This document shows positions 7,026 through 14,497 of a stretch of 15,490 nt of DNA, one piece after another; position 1 is the stretch's first letter; each line of letters opens with the position of its first letter. The stretch spans positions 54,684 through 70,173 of the forward strand of contig MU631526.1 in assembly GCA_026770615.1 (NCBI GenBank), given 5' to 3'. A program made the translations under genes and the position numbers. The notes under the pieces were generated by a model. The model did no database searches and was not told the origin of the DNA. It saw only the letters and a list, made by a program, of their open reading frames with translations. Source of the DNA: Pavlovales sp. CCMP2436 (Eukaryota; Haptophyta; Pavlovophyceae; Pavlovales).

Positions 7026-8693
7026 CTAGCCCACTCGCTTCATGAGCGCGAGCGATCCGTACGCGTTCTTGCGCGCCGAGAGCCACGGGATCCACAGCGC
7101 GCGCGTGAGCGTGGGCGAGCGCACCGCGTCGATCATCGGCGCGCGCAGGGCAGTCTCCCACTGCGCCCCGCGCGCGAGCGCGCGCGCCTCGTCGCTGCCC
7201 TCGAGCGTGAGCAAGTAGTGGCAGGCGGAGGTGGGCACGTAGCGCGAGGGCTCCTCTCGGTTGAGCTCGTTCATGTGCAAGGGCAGCGCGCGCGTGCCGT
7301 TGTGCGCGGCAAAGGGCTGCGGCAGGATCCCTCTGAACTCCGAGCGCACGAAGGAGAGGCATGTTTGCTCGGGCAGCAGGAAGGAGGAGGGGAAGCGGTA
7401 CCACTCCGCGCCCACGCACAGACGCAGCGGTGCGTCGCAGCGAGTGCCCACGCCCGGTGGCGGCGGCGAGACGCGCGCGCGCGGTTGGGGTGTGGGCAGC
7501 CCGCCCGCCCGGCTGATTTCGCCGAAGAGCCGTAGCGGCGCCGCGTAATAGGTCACAATCGCGCCGACGCGCGCGGCGGAGAGCACCGCGCTGCTCCCAC
7601 CCAGCAGCAGGCTCAGCACCAGCACGGCGGACGCGCTACGCTTCGGCGGGCGCAGCAGCCGCGCCAGCAGCTGCACGAGCGCGTCCGCGCCGACGGCGGC
7701 GGCGAGGCAGAGCGGCGGGTAAGCCGGGAACATGAAGCGCTCCTCCTTGTGCGGCAGCAGCGAGAAGAAGCCCACCCACAGCCACGCGGCGGCCACCATC
7801 AGCCGCAGCCGGCGCGCGGCGGGTGCGGCCATCGGCGCGGCGAGGTGTGGCGCCGCGCACAGCAGCGGCAGCGCAAGCGCAGCGAGCGGCAGCGCAAGGT
7901 TGAGGTTGAGCGCGAGGTTCTTCGCGTAGAAAGAAGCCGGCTCCGTGCCGTAGAGCTCCGAGCCCACGCCCTTGGGTAGCAGGTTGTACGCCAGCACGTT
8001 GAGCGTGGAGAGCGTCCATCTGCCGTACCACACGCGGTCGGCGAGCAGTACGGGAGGCGTGATTGCGAGCGCGGCGCGCAGCGCGTACGAGCAGAAGCGC
8101 GCTGGCCCGTGCGCGCGCGAAAGCAGCAGATCGAGCGCGAGCGGCGCGCCAAGCAGCGCGGCGAAGGGCCAGGACAGCACCGCCGCCACCGCGATGCACA
8201 GCACCGCCGCGGCCGGCTGCTCGCGGCTGGGCGCCCAGAAGGCCCAGCAGAGCGCGACGAGGTACATAGCGGCCGAGCTGGGCAGGTAGCTAACGGCCGC
8301 GTGGAACATCCCCGCGCTCGAAATCAGGAAGAGCCACGTCCACAGCGCGAGCGCGCGGCCGAAGCTCTGCCGGACGCTCCACACGAGCATCGCCTCGCAC
8401 CCGGCTGACTTGGCGCCGAGCACGAGGCGGATGCAGTAGAATACGGCCGGGCGGCTCGCACCCGCCGCCCTGGCGAGCCAGCCAAACGCCGCATGGTCGA
8501 AGATGTAGAGCGCCGAGCGAAGCGCGTGCACGGGGCTGTACTCCCACGTCTGCCAGCCGCTGCCGAAGAGCGCGTAGTGCGTGGGCTCCCAGAAGTTGTA
8601 CGTCTCGTCGCAGTCGGTGATGTTGGAGACGAGCGCCGCGGCCCAGCGTACGAGCAGCAGCGATGCCAGGATTCGCCCGAAGCTCTCGTCCAT
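7026..8693 (-). CDS. ALG9: ALG9-type dolichol-P-Man alpha-1,2-mannosyltransferase (555 aa)
   Basis: ALG9 is a GT22 family GT-C enzyme of the ER membrane. It transfers mannose from dolichyl-phosphate-mannose, in alpha-1,2 linkage, onto the growing lipid-linked oligosaccharide for N-glycosylation. The evidence is strong along the whole chain. After the first hydrophobic helix comes SNITDCDETYNFWEPTHY (residues 23-40), with the acidic D29/E30 motif of the first luminal loop, then GWQTWEYSPVHALRS. A series of hydrophobic membrane segments follows, then PHKEERFMFPAYP (HKEERF at 315-320), the GT22 signature. The soluble C-terminal region has CVGAEWYRFPSSFLLP (from 426) and EEPSRY (480-485) followed by CHYLL, which separate ALG9 from ALG12 and PIG-B. 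The length fits the family (yeast about 555). The start is the ATG just before the first helix; the ~100 codons open upstream are antisense to the neighbouring gene. No introns are seen. Confidence 0.95.
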   Translation of the reverse strand: MDESFGRILASLLLVRWAAALVSNITDCDETYNFWEPTHYALFGSGWQTWEYSPVHALRSALYIFDHAAFGWLARAAGASRPAVFYCIRLVLGAKSAGCEAMLVWSVRQSFGRALALWTWLFLISSAGMFHAAVSYLPSSAAMYLVALCWAFWAPSREQPAAAVLCIAVAAVLSWPFAALLGAPLALDLLLSRAHGPARFCSYALRAALAITPPVLLADRVWYGRWTLSTLNVLAYNLLPKGVGSELYGTEPASFYAKNLALNLNLALPLAALALPLLCAAPHLAAPMAAPAARRLRLMVAAAWLWVGFFSLLPHKEERFMFPAYPPLCLAAAVGADALVQLLARLLRPPKRSASAVLVLSLLLGGSSAVLSAARVGAIVTYYAAPLRLFGEISRAGGLPTPQPRARVSPPPPGVGTRCDAPLRLCVGAEWYRFPSSFLLPEQTCLSFVRSEFRGILPQPFAAHNGTRALPLHMNELNREEPSRYVPTSACHYLLTLEGSDEARALARGAQWETALRAPMIDAVRSPTLTRALWIPWLSARKNAYGSLALMKRVG

Positions 8694-8782
8694 CGGCGCC
8701 GCGCCGCGGCCAAACACAGGCGAGCTACCCAACAACGACGAGCTCCACTTCTCCCGCCGGTCGGTCGGACGACGGCGCAAAA
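8694..8782. promoter_or_regulatory. Compact bidirectional promoter region
   Basis: Only 89 bp separate the start codons of the divergent ALG9 and JmjC/SET-like genes. The spacer is GC-rich with a short CCAAACACAGG stretch and CGGTCGGTCGGACGACGGCG near the right gene. No TATA box is visible. The 5' UTRs must be very short, or the transcripts must overlap. Confidence 0.5.
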
Positions 8783-9904
8783 ATGGCGCCCGGGCCCGCC
8801 AAGCTTCAGAAGCGCCCGGCGCGCACCGCGCCGCGCGCCTACGTGGTGCCCGTCCTGCCGCCGAGCTGCTCCCGTGCCGAGTTCGTGCGCGTGTACCGCC
8901 GCTCGAACGTCGTCGTGCTGCGCGCCGCTGCGGAGACGTCGTCGGCCGCCACGTCCGCTGTGCTCGAGGCGCTTCAAGGGGCGCACGCGGCACAGCCAAG
9001 GGTGATCGATGCGACGTTCACGCTCGAGAACGCCGGTGGCAAGGCGAGCAGCAAGGCGAGCGGCAAGGTGGTCGTCGCCGCACGCGACCCGGCCGCTGTG
9101 CTCGCCGCCTCTCCATCTGGCCGTGAGAGGTGGTATGCCTCCTTCATCTGGCAGGGGGCGGCCACGGAGCTCTCGGCCGTGCTCAGCGCGACGCTCCCGT
9201 GCGCCGTGCCGCGCGCGCTCGCCGCCGAGCCGGCAGCCGCCGAGCCGACGCAGCCCACCTGGTTCTTCATCGGATTCAACCCCAGCCTGGTCCCGCTCCC
9301 CGGCAGGCCCGAGCACACGGACGAACTCTCGCACGATGGCACCTGGCACTTTCAGCTCAGTGGCCGCAAGCTCTGGCGCCTAAGGCCAACTGACGAGCTA
9401 CTCAACTCCACGCGCTGCGCCCTCGGCCCGGCTGAGGTGATGTGTGCGCCTGGAGACGTGATCTTGATCAACACCCGCCTCTGGTGGCATTCGACAGAGC
9501 TCCCGCCCTCGGAGGGTGGGCGCACGCGCGGCACCTCGCCCGCGCTCTCTATCTCCTACGCGCGCGACTTCCGCCTGCGCGGCTTGGCTGCCGGTGGCGC
9601 GGCCGGCGGTTCGGACGGCTCGGACGCCGGGGACATGACAAACGTGGATGGACTCTTCGCGACCGAAGCTATCCGCAAAGGCACGGCAATCCTCACCGCC
9701 GACGAAATGCCCGATGTGGAGTTACCTGTGAGCGCTGACCCTAACTGCGAGGTGCGCGAGGACGCGCGCACGGGACAACTTGTGCTCGTTGCCAAGCGCA
9801 ATATTGCGAGCGGCACTTTCTTCACCATCCCGGCTGACTCCGACGAGGAGGACAACGGCGGCGGCGAGGGGGAGGATGAAAGAACGTGCCGACCGTGCAT
9901 GTAG
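8783..9904 (+). CDS. JmjC/cupin-like Fe(II)/2-oxoglutarate oxygenase-like protein with SET-like C-terminal segment (373 aa)
   Basis: The start is the first ATG in frame. Residues 20-140 form an N-terminal region of mixed composition. From 157 the sequence has cupin/JmjC character: PTWFFIGFNPSLVPLPGRPE, HTDEL (H178 and D180, the HxD part of a metal triad), WHFQLSGRKLWRL (K196, a candidate 2-oxoglutarate ligand), APGDVILINTRLWWHSTEL (H236, the distal His) and SISYARDF as the closing strand. After a Gly/Asp linker (270-287), residues 290-350 read like the two ends of a SET domain: GLFATEAIRKGTAIL, then DPNCEV and LVLVAKRNIASGTFFTI. The catalytic middle of SET (NHS..., central Tyr) is largely absent, so methyltransferase activity is unlikely and the segment may only bind. 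The acidic tail ends just before a MITE-like repeat. Substrate (histone, other protein or RNA) is unknown. The hydroxylase call is inference from motifs. Confidence 0.75.
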   Translation: MAPGPAKLQKRPARTAPRAYVVPVLPPSCSRAEFVRVYRRSNVVVLRAAAETSSAATSAVLEALQGAHAAQPRVIDATFTLENAGGKASSKASGKVVVAARDPAAVLAASPSGRERWYASFIWQGAATELSAVLSATLPCAVPRALAAEPAAAEPTQPTWFFIGFNPSLVPLPGRPEHTDELSHDGTWHFQLSGRKLWRLRPTDELLNSTRCALGPAEVMCAPGDVILINTRLWWHSTELPPSEGGRTRGTSPALSISYARDFRLRGLAAGGAAGGSDGSDAGDMTNVDGLFATEAIRKGTAILTADEMPDVELPVSADPNCEVREDARTGQLVLVAKRNIASGTFFTIPADSDEEDNGGGEGEDERTCRPCM

Positions 9905-9905
9905 T

Positions 9906-9990
9906 AATATTTATGCTGAAAGGCCGATTCAGCCTGGCGTCTGGCTGTTCTGGAAGTTGTGCTGGTCTTCGGAGCGTCGCGTGCCTGCTT
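9906..9990 (+). repeat. Degenerate MITE end directly behind the JmjC-like gene
   Basis: ATATTTATG, then GGCGTCTGGCTGTTCTGGAA and GTTGTGCTGGTC parallel 15356-15440 (TATTTATG, GGCGTCTGACTGCTCTGAAT, GTTGTGCTGGTC), and also the reverse complement of 14270-14351. The match begins two bases after the stop codon. No mate end is seen nearby, so this is a solo terminus or a truncated copy. Confidence 0.6.
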
Positions 9991-10099
9991 CGCCTATATC
10001 TAAATTATAATAATAACGCCTTCTCTGCTCAAACCTCTCCCACTCGACCTCGAACTCGACGAGCTTGTTCCTCATGCGTGCATCGTGGATCATGGACGG

Positions 10100-10583
10100 C
10101 AGGACTCCCCGCTCGCATTAGAGCCCTCCTCGGTCTCGTCCCCGGATGGTTATCAAAAACCATGACGACATGTTGCTGCGTATCCCGCGGTGATAGGCGC
10201 TCTTTGAGCCGGTTGCGCCGACGACTTTGTTCTAGAGGAGGTCGGGCTCGAAGCCCGTCTCGTCCATGTTGTAGACGGCATCGGGCTTGAGCAGCGGGGA
10301 TTTCTTGCGCAGGTTCTCGTAGGCGGTGTAGAACGCGTCGAACGTCTGCGGGTTGGCCTCGCGGAACTTGGTCTGGTTGTAGTCCTTCGTTCCCCCAGCC
10401 ACGCGCACGGCGACCTCGACGGCGTTCGGGCGGTGCGGCGGGAGCTTCTCCTGCACCGCCTTCTTCCCCCTGAACCGCCTTCTCATCGAGGTCCGTTGAT
10501 CTGGACGAAAACCAGTTTTTTAAACGCCTGCCGGTCAGTGCAGCTATGTGCAAGTTCGCAAGATATTGCGACGGCACCGGCAT
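10100..10583 (-). pseudogene. pogo/Tigger-type (DDE_1) transposase fragment
   Basis: A minus-strand frame over 10232-10486 holds NPQTFDAFYTAYENL, then LLKPDAVYNMDETGFEPDLL. NMDETGF is the block with the first catalytic Asp in pogo/Tigger/CENP-B-like transposases. A TAG at 10232-10234 interrupts it, and the same frame then continues with NKVVGATGSKSAYHRGIRSN, the expected next block. Upstream, LKNWFSSRSTDLDEKAV (about 10490-10540) lies in another frame and resembles the region after the DNA-binding helices, which implies a frameshift. The second and third catalytic acids are not found in a sensible position, so the copy is 3'-truncated and dead. No terminal inverted repeats were identified for it. 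Confidence 0.7.
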
Positions 10584-11060
10584 TGGCGTGACCGCTAGCT
10601 CACAGACAGGGAACGATAGGATCTATCAGCGAGCTCAGTGGCCACTTCTGTTAATGCGCTAAAGTACATTGAGTCGAAATCACGGCCGGAATTTTTGATT
10701 CTGCGCAACGCGCGGCGCACTCGCACGGCTGACCAAGAGGTCGGACAGGGACGTGCGCTAGCTTGCCGGGCGCGTCTTGGTGCGGGCTATCCGGCGCCCC
10801 AACTTCCGTCGCAAAATTCCCAGCCGTTGCCTCGTAGCGCACAATTGCGTGCAAGTGGCCAATAATAGGATTTAGACGTTACTAACTTAACTATTGATAA
10901 TTATAGTATATCTTTGGATAAATATATTTACTCGCGCAAATTAATTCTCACGGCAGCATGACTCATTATTAAACATATATATTTATTAAACACTAAAATA
11001 TGCGCAGCTTAACTATCTAGACCAGGGCATTGCTCGCGATGGGGCCGCCCCGGGCCGGCG
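10584..11060. other. AT-rich intergenic region, no gene seen
   Basis: The left half is GC-mixed and contains CAGTGGCCACTTCTGTTAAT near 10637, only loosely like the dispersed transposon motif. From about 10860 to 11030 the DNA is strongly AT-rich (TTAACTATTGATAATTATAG and ATATATATTTATTAAAC). It includes likely 3' UTR and termination signals of the Siw14-type gene, which is read leftwards and ends at 11061. Confidence 0.5.
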
Positions 11061-11693
11061 CTATTGGACCGCGCTCATCGTCTCTATCGGCGTCCCTCCT
11101 TTGTCCTTCTTCTTGTCCTTGTTATCCTTCTTCTTTTCGGAGGGCGAGGAGAGCTTTTGCAGGTTGGCTGAGGCCGCCGTGGTAGAGGCTTTGGACTGAG
11201 GAGAGGGGATGGTCGAAATATCGAAGAGCTCGATAAACTGCAGGTCGACCAAGCGCGCCTTCTCGCCCGCAAAGCGCCTGTACTCCTCGAATATTGCGAC
11301 CAGCGACCACCGCTGCACTTTCCGCAAGCATCCGACCAGGCAGCCAGTTCGGTGCTTGCCCTGGTTGCAGTGGATGAGCACGGGGTGCGTGCTCTCGTCC
11401 ATGAGCTCGGCGACGGCACGCGCGACAGTCGCGGGGTTCATATAGGCGCCGTCTCGATCGTCTGGCGCCTTGTTGCCGTCGACACCGTGCTGGATCAGAT
11501 CGATGTCGTTCACCTCGAAGAAGTTTAGCGAGCTCTCTGGGTAGTCCTCGGGGCAGAGGCAGAGCACGGAGCGGATGCCGATTGTGCGGAGGAACGGGAG
11601 GTTCTTCTTGGTGGGGAAGCCGGAGCGGTAGATCCCCTTCCACACCATGGCGAAGTTCTCCGGAGGGACGAGCTGCTGCGAGCTGTCCCCCAT
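11061..11693 (-). CDS. Siw14/PFA-DSP atypical dual-specificity phosphatase, likely inositol pyrophosphate phosphatase (210 aa)
   Basis: Family members (yeast Siw14, Arabidopsis PFA-DSPs) remove the 5-beta phosphate from inositol pyrophosphates such as 5-InsP7. The P-loop HCNQGKHRTG is at 108-117, with nucleophile C109 and R115, and it carries the GKHRTGC form typical of this family. Other family blocks are PPENFAMVWKGIYRSGFP (10-27), LRTIGIRSVLCLCPEDYPE (35-53), HGVDGNKAP (69-77), CLRKVQRWSLVAIFEEYRRF (122-141) and LVDLQFIELFD (148-158). The tail is Lys-rich (KKKDNKDKKKDK) and probably disordered. The ATG at 11693 is chosen because conserved sequence starts ten residues later. The open frame upstream is made of a minisatellite, although an extended N-terminus cannot be excluded. 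A soluble cytosolic or nuclear protein is expected. No introns are seen. Confidence 0.93.
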   Translation of the reverse strand: MGDSSQQLVPPENFAMVWKGIYRSGFPTKKNLPFLRTIGIRSVLCLCPEDYPESSLNFFEVNDIDLIQHGVDGNKAPDDRDGAYMNPATVARAVAELMDESTHPVLIHCNQGKHRTGCLVGCLRKVQRWSLVAIFEEYRRFAGEKARLVDLQFIELFDISTIPSPQSKASTTAASANLQKLSSPSEKKKDNKDKKKDKGGTPIETMSAVQ

Positions 11694-11717
11694 CACTCGA
11701 GCCGGGCCAGCTCCCGC

Positions 11718-11865
11718 GTCGCGAGCTCTCGCGCCGTGAGCTCCCGCGCCGTGAGCTCCCGCGCCGCGAGCTAGCTCCTGCGCCGCGAGCTCTCCGCGCC
11801 GTGAACTCCAGCACCGTGAGCTCCCACGCCGTGAGCTAGCTCCTGCACTGCGAGGCGAGCTGCGG
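11718..11865 (-). repeat. 15-bp minisatellite upstream of the Siw14-type gene
   Basis: About nine units of the type CGTGAGCTCCCGCGC (plus-strand reading) lie in tandem, some expanded to 19 bp by AGCTAGCTCCTG. The array begins about 25 bp before the start codon, so it sits in the 5' UTR or promoter. In the frame of the gene it would read as a Gly/Ala/Arg pentapeptide repeat. The array is rich in GAGCTC palindromes. Confidence 0.85.
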
Positions 11866-12266
11866 CACACTTGAATTTTAAAAGTGTTTGTTATGTTTGG
11901 GTCAGGCAAGAGCCGTATGGACAAGGATGGGCCGGCCTGCGCCGGAGGGATGCGGCACGCACCTCCCGACAGCACGATGGGCGAAAGATCTCACGAGAGC
12001 CGAGTTGGCAGTCCGCAGTCGCAAATTGCCGGAATTGGTTAAATTGAGTAACTACGTCCCGACCAATCAGTTTCAAAGTTGAGTTAACCATTTTTGGCGC
12101 GACGCGTCGGCGGAGCTCTTGGCCGCCCGGGCTGGGGGAGGGGGGGCACCTGAGATAGAGTCAATCGTGGTGTACCGCCGGCCAAATACCGTAGATTACG
12201 CCTCTTCACCGAGTGCACACTCGGGCAGGCGCGCCTCACCGCCTCGGGCACCTAAGATACGAGGCA
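11866..12266. promoter_or_regulatory. Divergent intergenic region between the Siw14-type gene and the repeat-protein gene
   Basis: It contains CACTTGAATTTTAAAAGTG (imperfect palindrome, about 11868-11886), a CCAAT box in good NF-Y context (GACCAATCAG at 12061-12070) and an E2F-like TTTTTGGCGCG at 12091-12101. A G-run, CTGGGGGAGGGGGGGCACC, follows at about 12131-12150. These are consensus matches only. Confidence 0.4.
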
Positions 12267-13072
12267 ATGGCGGCTACGTCTATCAGGTGCCCCCCCTCCC
12301 CCCCCCCGCTCCCCACCACCACCCACTCCCCCCCCGCGCGCCGCCCCGCGCGCGCCTGGGCGAGAGCCCTTGCGGCGGCCACCCGCCTTTGCTCCCGCTC
12401 GCGCGTATACGTCGTACATTGTTGATCGAGCCCTCATCCCGCGCGCAGGGTCAACGGGTTGTGCGTCAACACGATCCAGAAGGCCGAGCCCATGCTGCTC
12501 GACGTGTGCGGAGTTGAAGCCGCGAGCCTCATCCTGTCCTCCCCCGCCATCTTAAATGTCACCGGACTGCAGAGTGCGCGCTCGCGCCATGCCGCGCGCC
12601 ACCTGGGCCCCCTGCGCACATCTCACACGCCACACCCCCGCCGCACGCGCCTTACATCCCGTCCGTCCAGCAATCGTGCTTGAGGTGGCCAACCCCGCTC
12701 TCTACAACCTGGTAGCCTTCAGCATCGCGAACGGATACGTCGCGACACCATTCGGCGCTGCGTCGTACGGGGTGGACGTGAGTGCGCCTTCGGACCCACC
12801 CGGAATATACGCCCGCTGTGTACCCTCCATGCTGACTATCCCCTTCTGGCTGTCCCCTTCCCCGACTGCCTACTGTGCAGCTTGGGAACTTCTACTTGGG
12901 CTCACCTGCGACGCTGCTCGCGAACGGAATACAGGTGGCGGACGTGTTTGTGGGGAGTCCGAGCGCAGCTGAGTTTACCGGAATAAACGGGTACAACGTT
13001 TACGTTGGGTCGCCGAGTTACACTGTGGACACCGGGTTGGACCCAGTGCCTGGCTCATCTATCCAAATATGA
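12267..13072 (+). CDS. Predicted four-exon gene: protein of exact 18-residue repeats (about 147 aa, start uncertain)
   Basis: Proposed exons are 12267-12286, 12449-12573, 12671-12777 and 12881-13072; total 444 nt, 147 codons plus TGA. All three introns (162, 97 and 103 nt) are GT-AG, and intron 1 is very C-rich. The joined product holds seven gap-free 18-residue repeats (residues 12-29, 30-47, 48-65, 66-83, 84-101, 102-119, 120-137) and a 10-residue tail. Column 10 is Pro in all seven. Column 17 is Gly in six. Column 18 is a large hydrophobic residue. Columns 5 and 7 are mostly hydrophobic, and columns 8-10 read GSP in the last three. Examples are FYLGSPATLLANGI, VFVGSPSAAEFTGI and VYVGSPSYTVDTGL. 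The regular beta-prone pattern suggests a beta-solenoid. Introns 2 and 3 fall at columns 1-2 of a repeat, so exon 3 equals two repeats. The first exon is weakest: the frame is open back to 12195 and more exons may lie upstream. I do not recognise the family or function. Confidence 0.65.
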
Positions 13073-13258
13073 GCCACAGGGAGGCACACTGCACAGCGGT
13101 GCCGAGCTTGAGATATTGTGAGAACAGTGTGATCGCCCCCGCGTGAGCGACGGGGCAGCGCGTACTCGCCCGCCCGGCGGCTGCCTAAGGCAAATGCGCC
13201 TTTATTGGCCTATTCGGTACTCTGTATAGCATCGTAGTTTGATTATGTAATCTGGTTT
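13073..13258. other. Downstream region of the repeat-protein gene
   Basis: This is the likely 3' UTR and terminator region. No further coding exon is supported. It becomes AT-richer near 13200-13250, just before the first copy of the transposon motif. Confidence 0.4.
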
Positions 13259-13282
13259 CGGGTTAAAATCCGAATTAGTGGC
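13259..13282 (+). repeat. Dispersed transposon-terminal motif, extra copy outside the foldback element
   Basis: GGGTTAAAATCCGAATTAGT lies 32 bp upstream of the near-identical start of the foldback element at 13291. It may be the end of a second, deleted copy into which the element inserted, or a tip duplication. Confidence 0.75.
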
Positions 13283-13290
13283 GCGAAATT

Positions 13291-13818
13291 GGGTCAAAAT
13301 CCGAATTAGTGGCCAGTCCGGGGGGAAATTCGAAAAAGTCCGGTGAAAATCCTCCAGAGCAACTCAAGTAAAGGAGGTGGTGCCGCGGAGTTAGCTGCAG
13401 ATTCGTGAATGGGACACCGCCGCGGTGCTTCATTCACGAAATCCGAATTAATGGCCAGTCCAGGGGGAATTTCAAAATCAACCAGTGAAAATCCTCCAGA
13501 GCAACTCACGAACCAAAGGACGTACCAAAAAGTTAGTTGCAGATTCGTGAATGGGGCGGCGCCCCATTTACATATCTGCAACTAACTTGTTGGTACATCC
13601 TCCTCGGGAATCATTACTTTCTTTTCGCTTCCGAACGCTGAGAATCGGAAATGTTCGTTACATCAAGTAGATTACTGTCGACCCTAGAGGCACTTAAAAG
13701 GCACACGAGGTGGGCTCCGATCGTCGAGGAGGGCTCTATTCGACATCAGCTATCGACACTTAGCGCGCAGGGGTGACCAATGTCTACTTATTCATCATTC
13801 AGGCCACCACTTTTCTAC
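13291..13818 (+). repeat. Left arm of the foldback element
   Basis: It pairs with 14478-14867. It contains two tandem versions of the outer region (from 13291 and from 13437), each followed by CCTCCAGAGCAACTCA and a hairpin, whereas the right arm has one. Confidence 0.8.
13522..13596. repeat. 75-nt subterminal hairpin in the left arm
   Basis: GTACCAA, AGTTAGTTGCAGAT and GAATGGGGC pair with GCCCCATTTA, ATCTGCAACTAACT and TTGGTAC around a three-base loop. This long stem inside a transposon arm is typical of foldback or snap-back elements. Confidence 0.85.
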
Positions 13819-13933
13819 TGCGAATTACTTCACCTTGGTTTCAGCGCACCGGCCGCTCGGCAAACGGGCCTGAGGACGCCCCTGCGCACGCGGACGGCGC
13901 GTACCGTGACGAGAACTGGCGCAGCCACAATGC

Positions 13934-14190
13934 CGACCGGAGCGCACGCATCGGCCGCGGTGGCCGCGGCGGCCGCGGCGAACAGGGCACACGCACCTAA
14001 ATGGACGTGAGCGTTGTGTGTGTGGGGGGGGAGGGGGGGGGAACCTGTGGCAATTGCTACGAGTTCACCACCAACCTCACCTCTACCACCACTATCCCTG
14101 CTGCCAGGACTAACGTCTGACTTCGATCAATTCAGTGAGTGAACAACACCTGTTGAACCATGCTGAGCCGCTATATATATATATATGTAT
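13934..14190 (+). repeat. Segment B, inverted copy at 15096-15332
   Basis: Shared blocks are CGGCCGCGGTGGCCGCGGCG, ACACGCACCTAAATGGACGT, a GTGTGTGG(G)n run, CACCAACCTCACCTCTACCA and AACACCTGTTGAACCATGCT. It is GC-rich at the left and TATATA-rich at the right. No convincing gene lies in it. Confidence 0.85.
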
Positions 14191-14226
14191 ATAAACGCCC
14201 TTGCCCGGGCACACTACCGGAGATCC

Positions 14227-14351
14227 ATCGGCACGCGCGGTGGCGCCCAAGCCAGCGCAGCCAACTAAGGCACGCAGCAGGCAATGGGCGACGCAGCGCT
14301 CAGACCAGCAAAACATTCAGAACAGTCAGACGCCAGCTTGAATCCTTATCA
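14227..14351 (+). repeat. Segment C, inverted copy at 15366-15490 (runs off the window)
   Basis: Shared blocks are ATCGGCACGCGCGGTGG, GCCCAAGCCAGCGCAGCC, AAGGCACGCAGCAGGCAATG and GTCAGACGCCAGCTTGAATC. The inverted partner reaches the last base of the window, so the true end is unknown. Confidence 0.85.
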
Positions 14352-14405
14352 GTCAATATAATTACGAATTACTTAATAGGAAGACAGGCAGCAGCAGCCA
14401 GGCAA

Positions 14406-14497
14406 GCCACCACCTTTACCCCTCCCCAGTGCGGAATTGGGTCGACATCCGAATTAGTGGTGCGATTCCGCACTGGGGAGGGGGAAAAGTGGTGGGC
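14406..14497. repeat. Hairpin with 32-33-bp arms and a transposon motif in its loop
   Basis: GCCACCACCTTTACCCCTCC then CCAGTGCGGAAT pairs with ATTCCGCACTGGGGAGGGGG then AAAAGTGGTGGGC. The ~26-base loop is a degenerate copy of the dispersed terminal motif (ATCCGAATTAGTGG). Confidence 0.85.

Noticed and set aside
7018..7419. Additional small ORFs within ALG9
   Set aside because: They are alternate frames of a well-supported gene.
8324..9349. 341-codon minus-strand ORF opposite the JmjC-like gene and ALG9 5' region
   Set aside because: It overlaps two genes with clear family motifs in other frames, and its own sequence is Arg-rich and unrecognisable.
12119..12190. An upstream exon of the 18-residue repeat gene (frame with VVYRRPNTVDYA)
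   Set aside because: The Pro-10 pattern is suggestive, but I could not find splice sites that join it in phase with the next exon.
14044..14118. Short peptide CGNCYEF followed by TTNLTSTTT, reminiscent of a DPBB/expansin cysteine motif
   Set aside because: Only about 25 codons; the second Cys and the Tyr are not kept in the inverted copy at 15096-15332, and no flanking domain is found.
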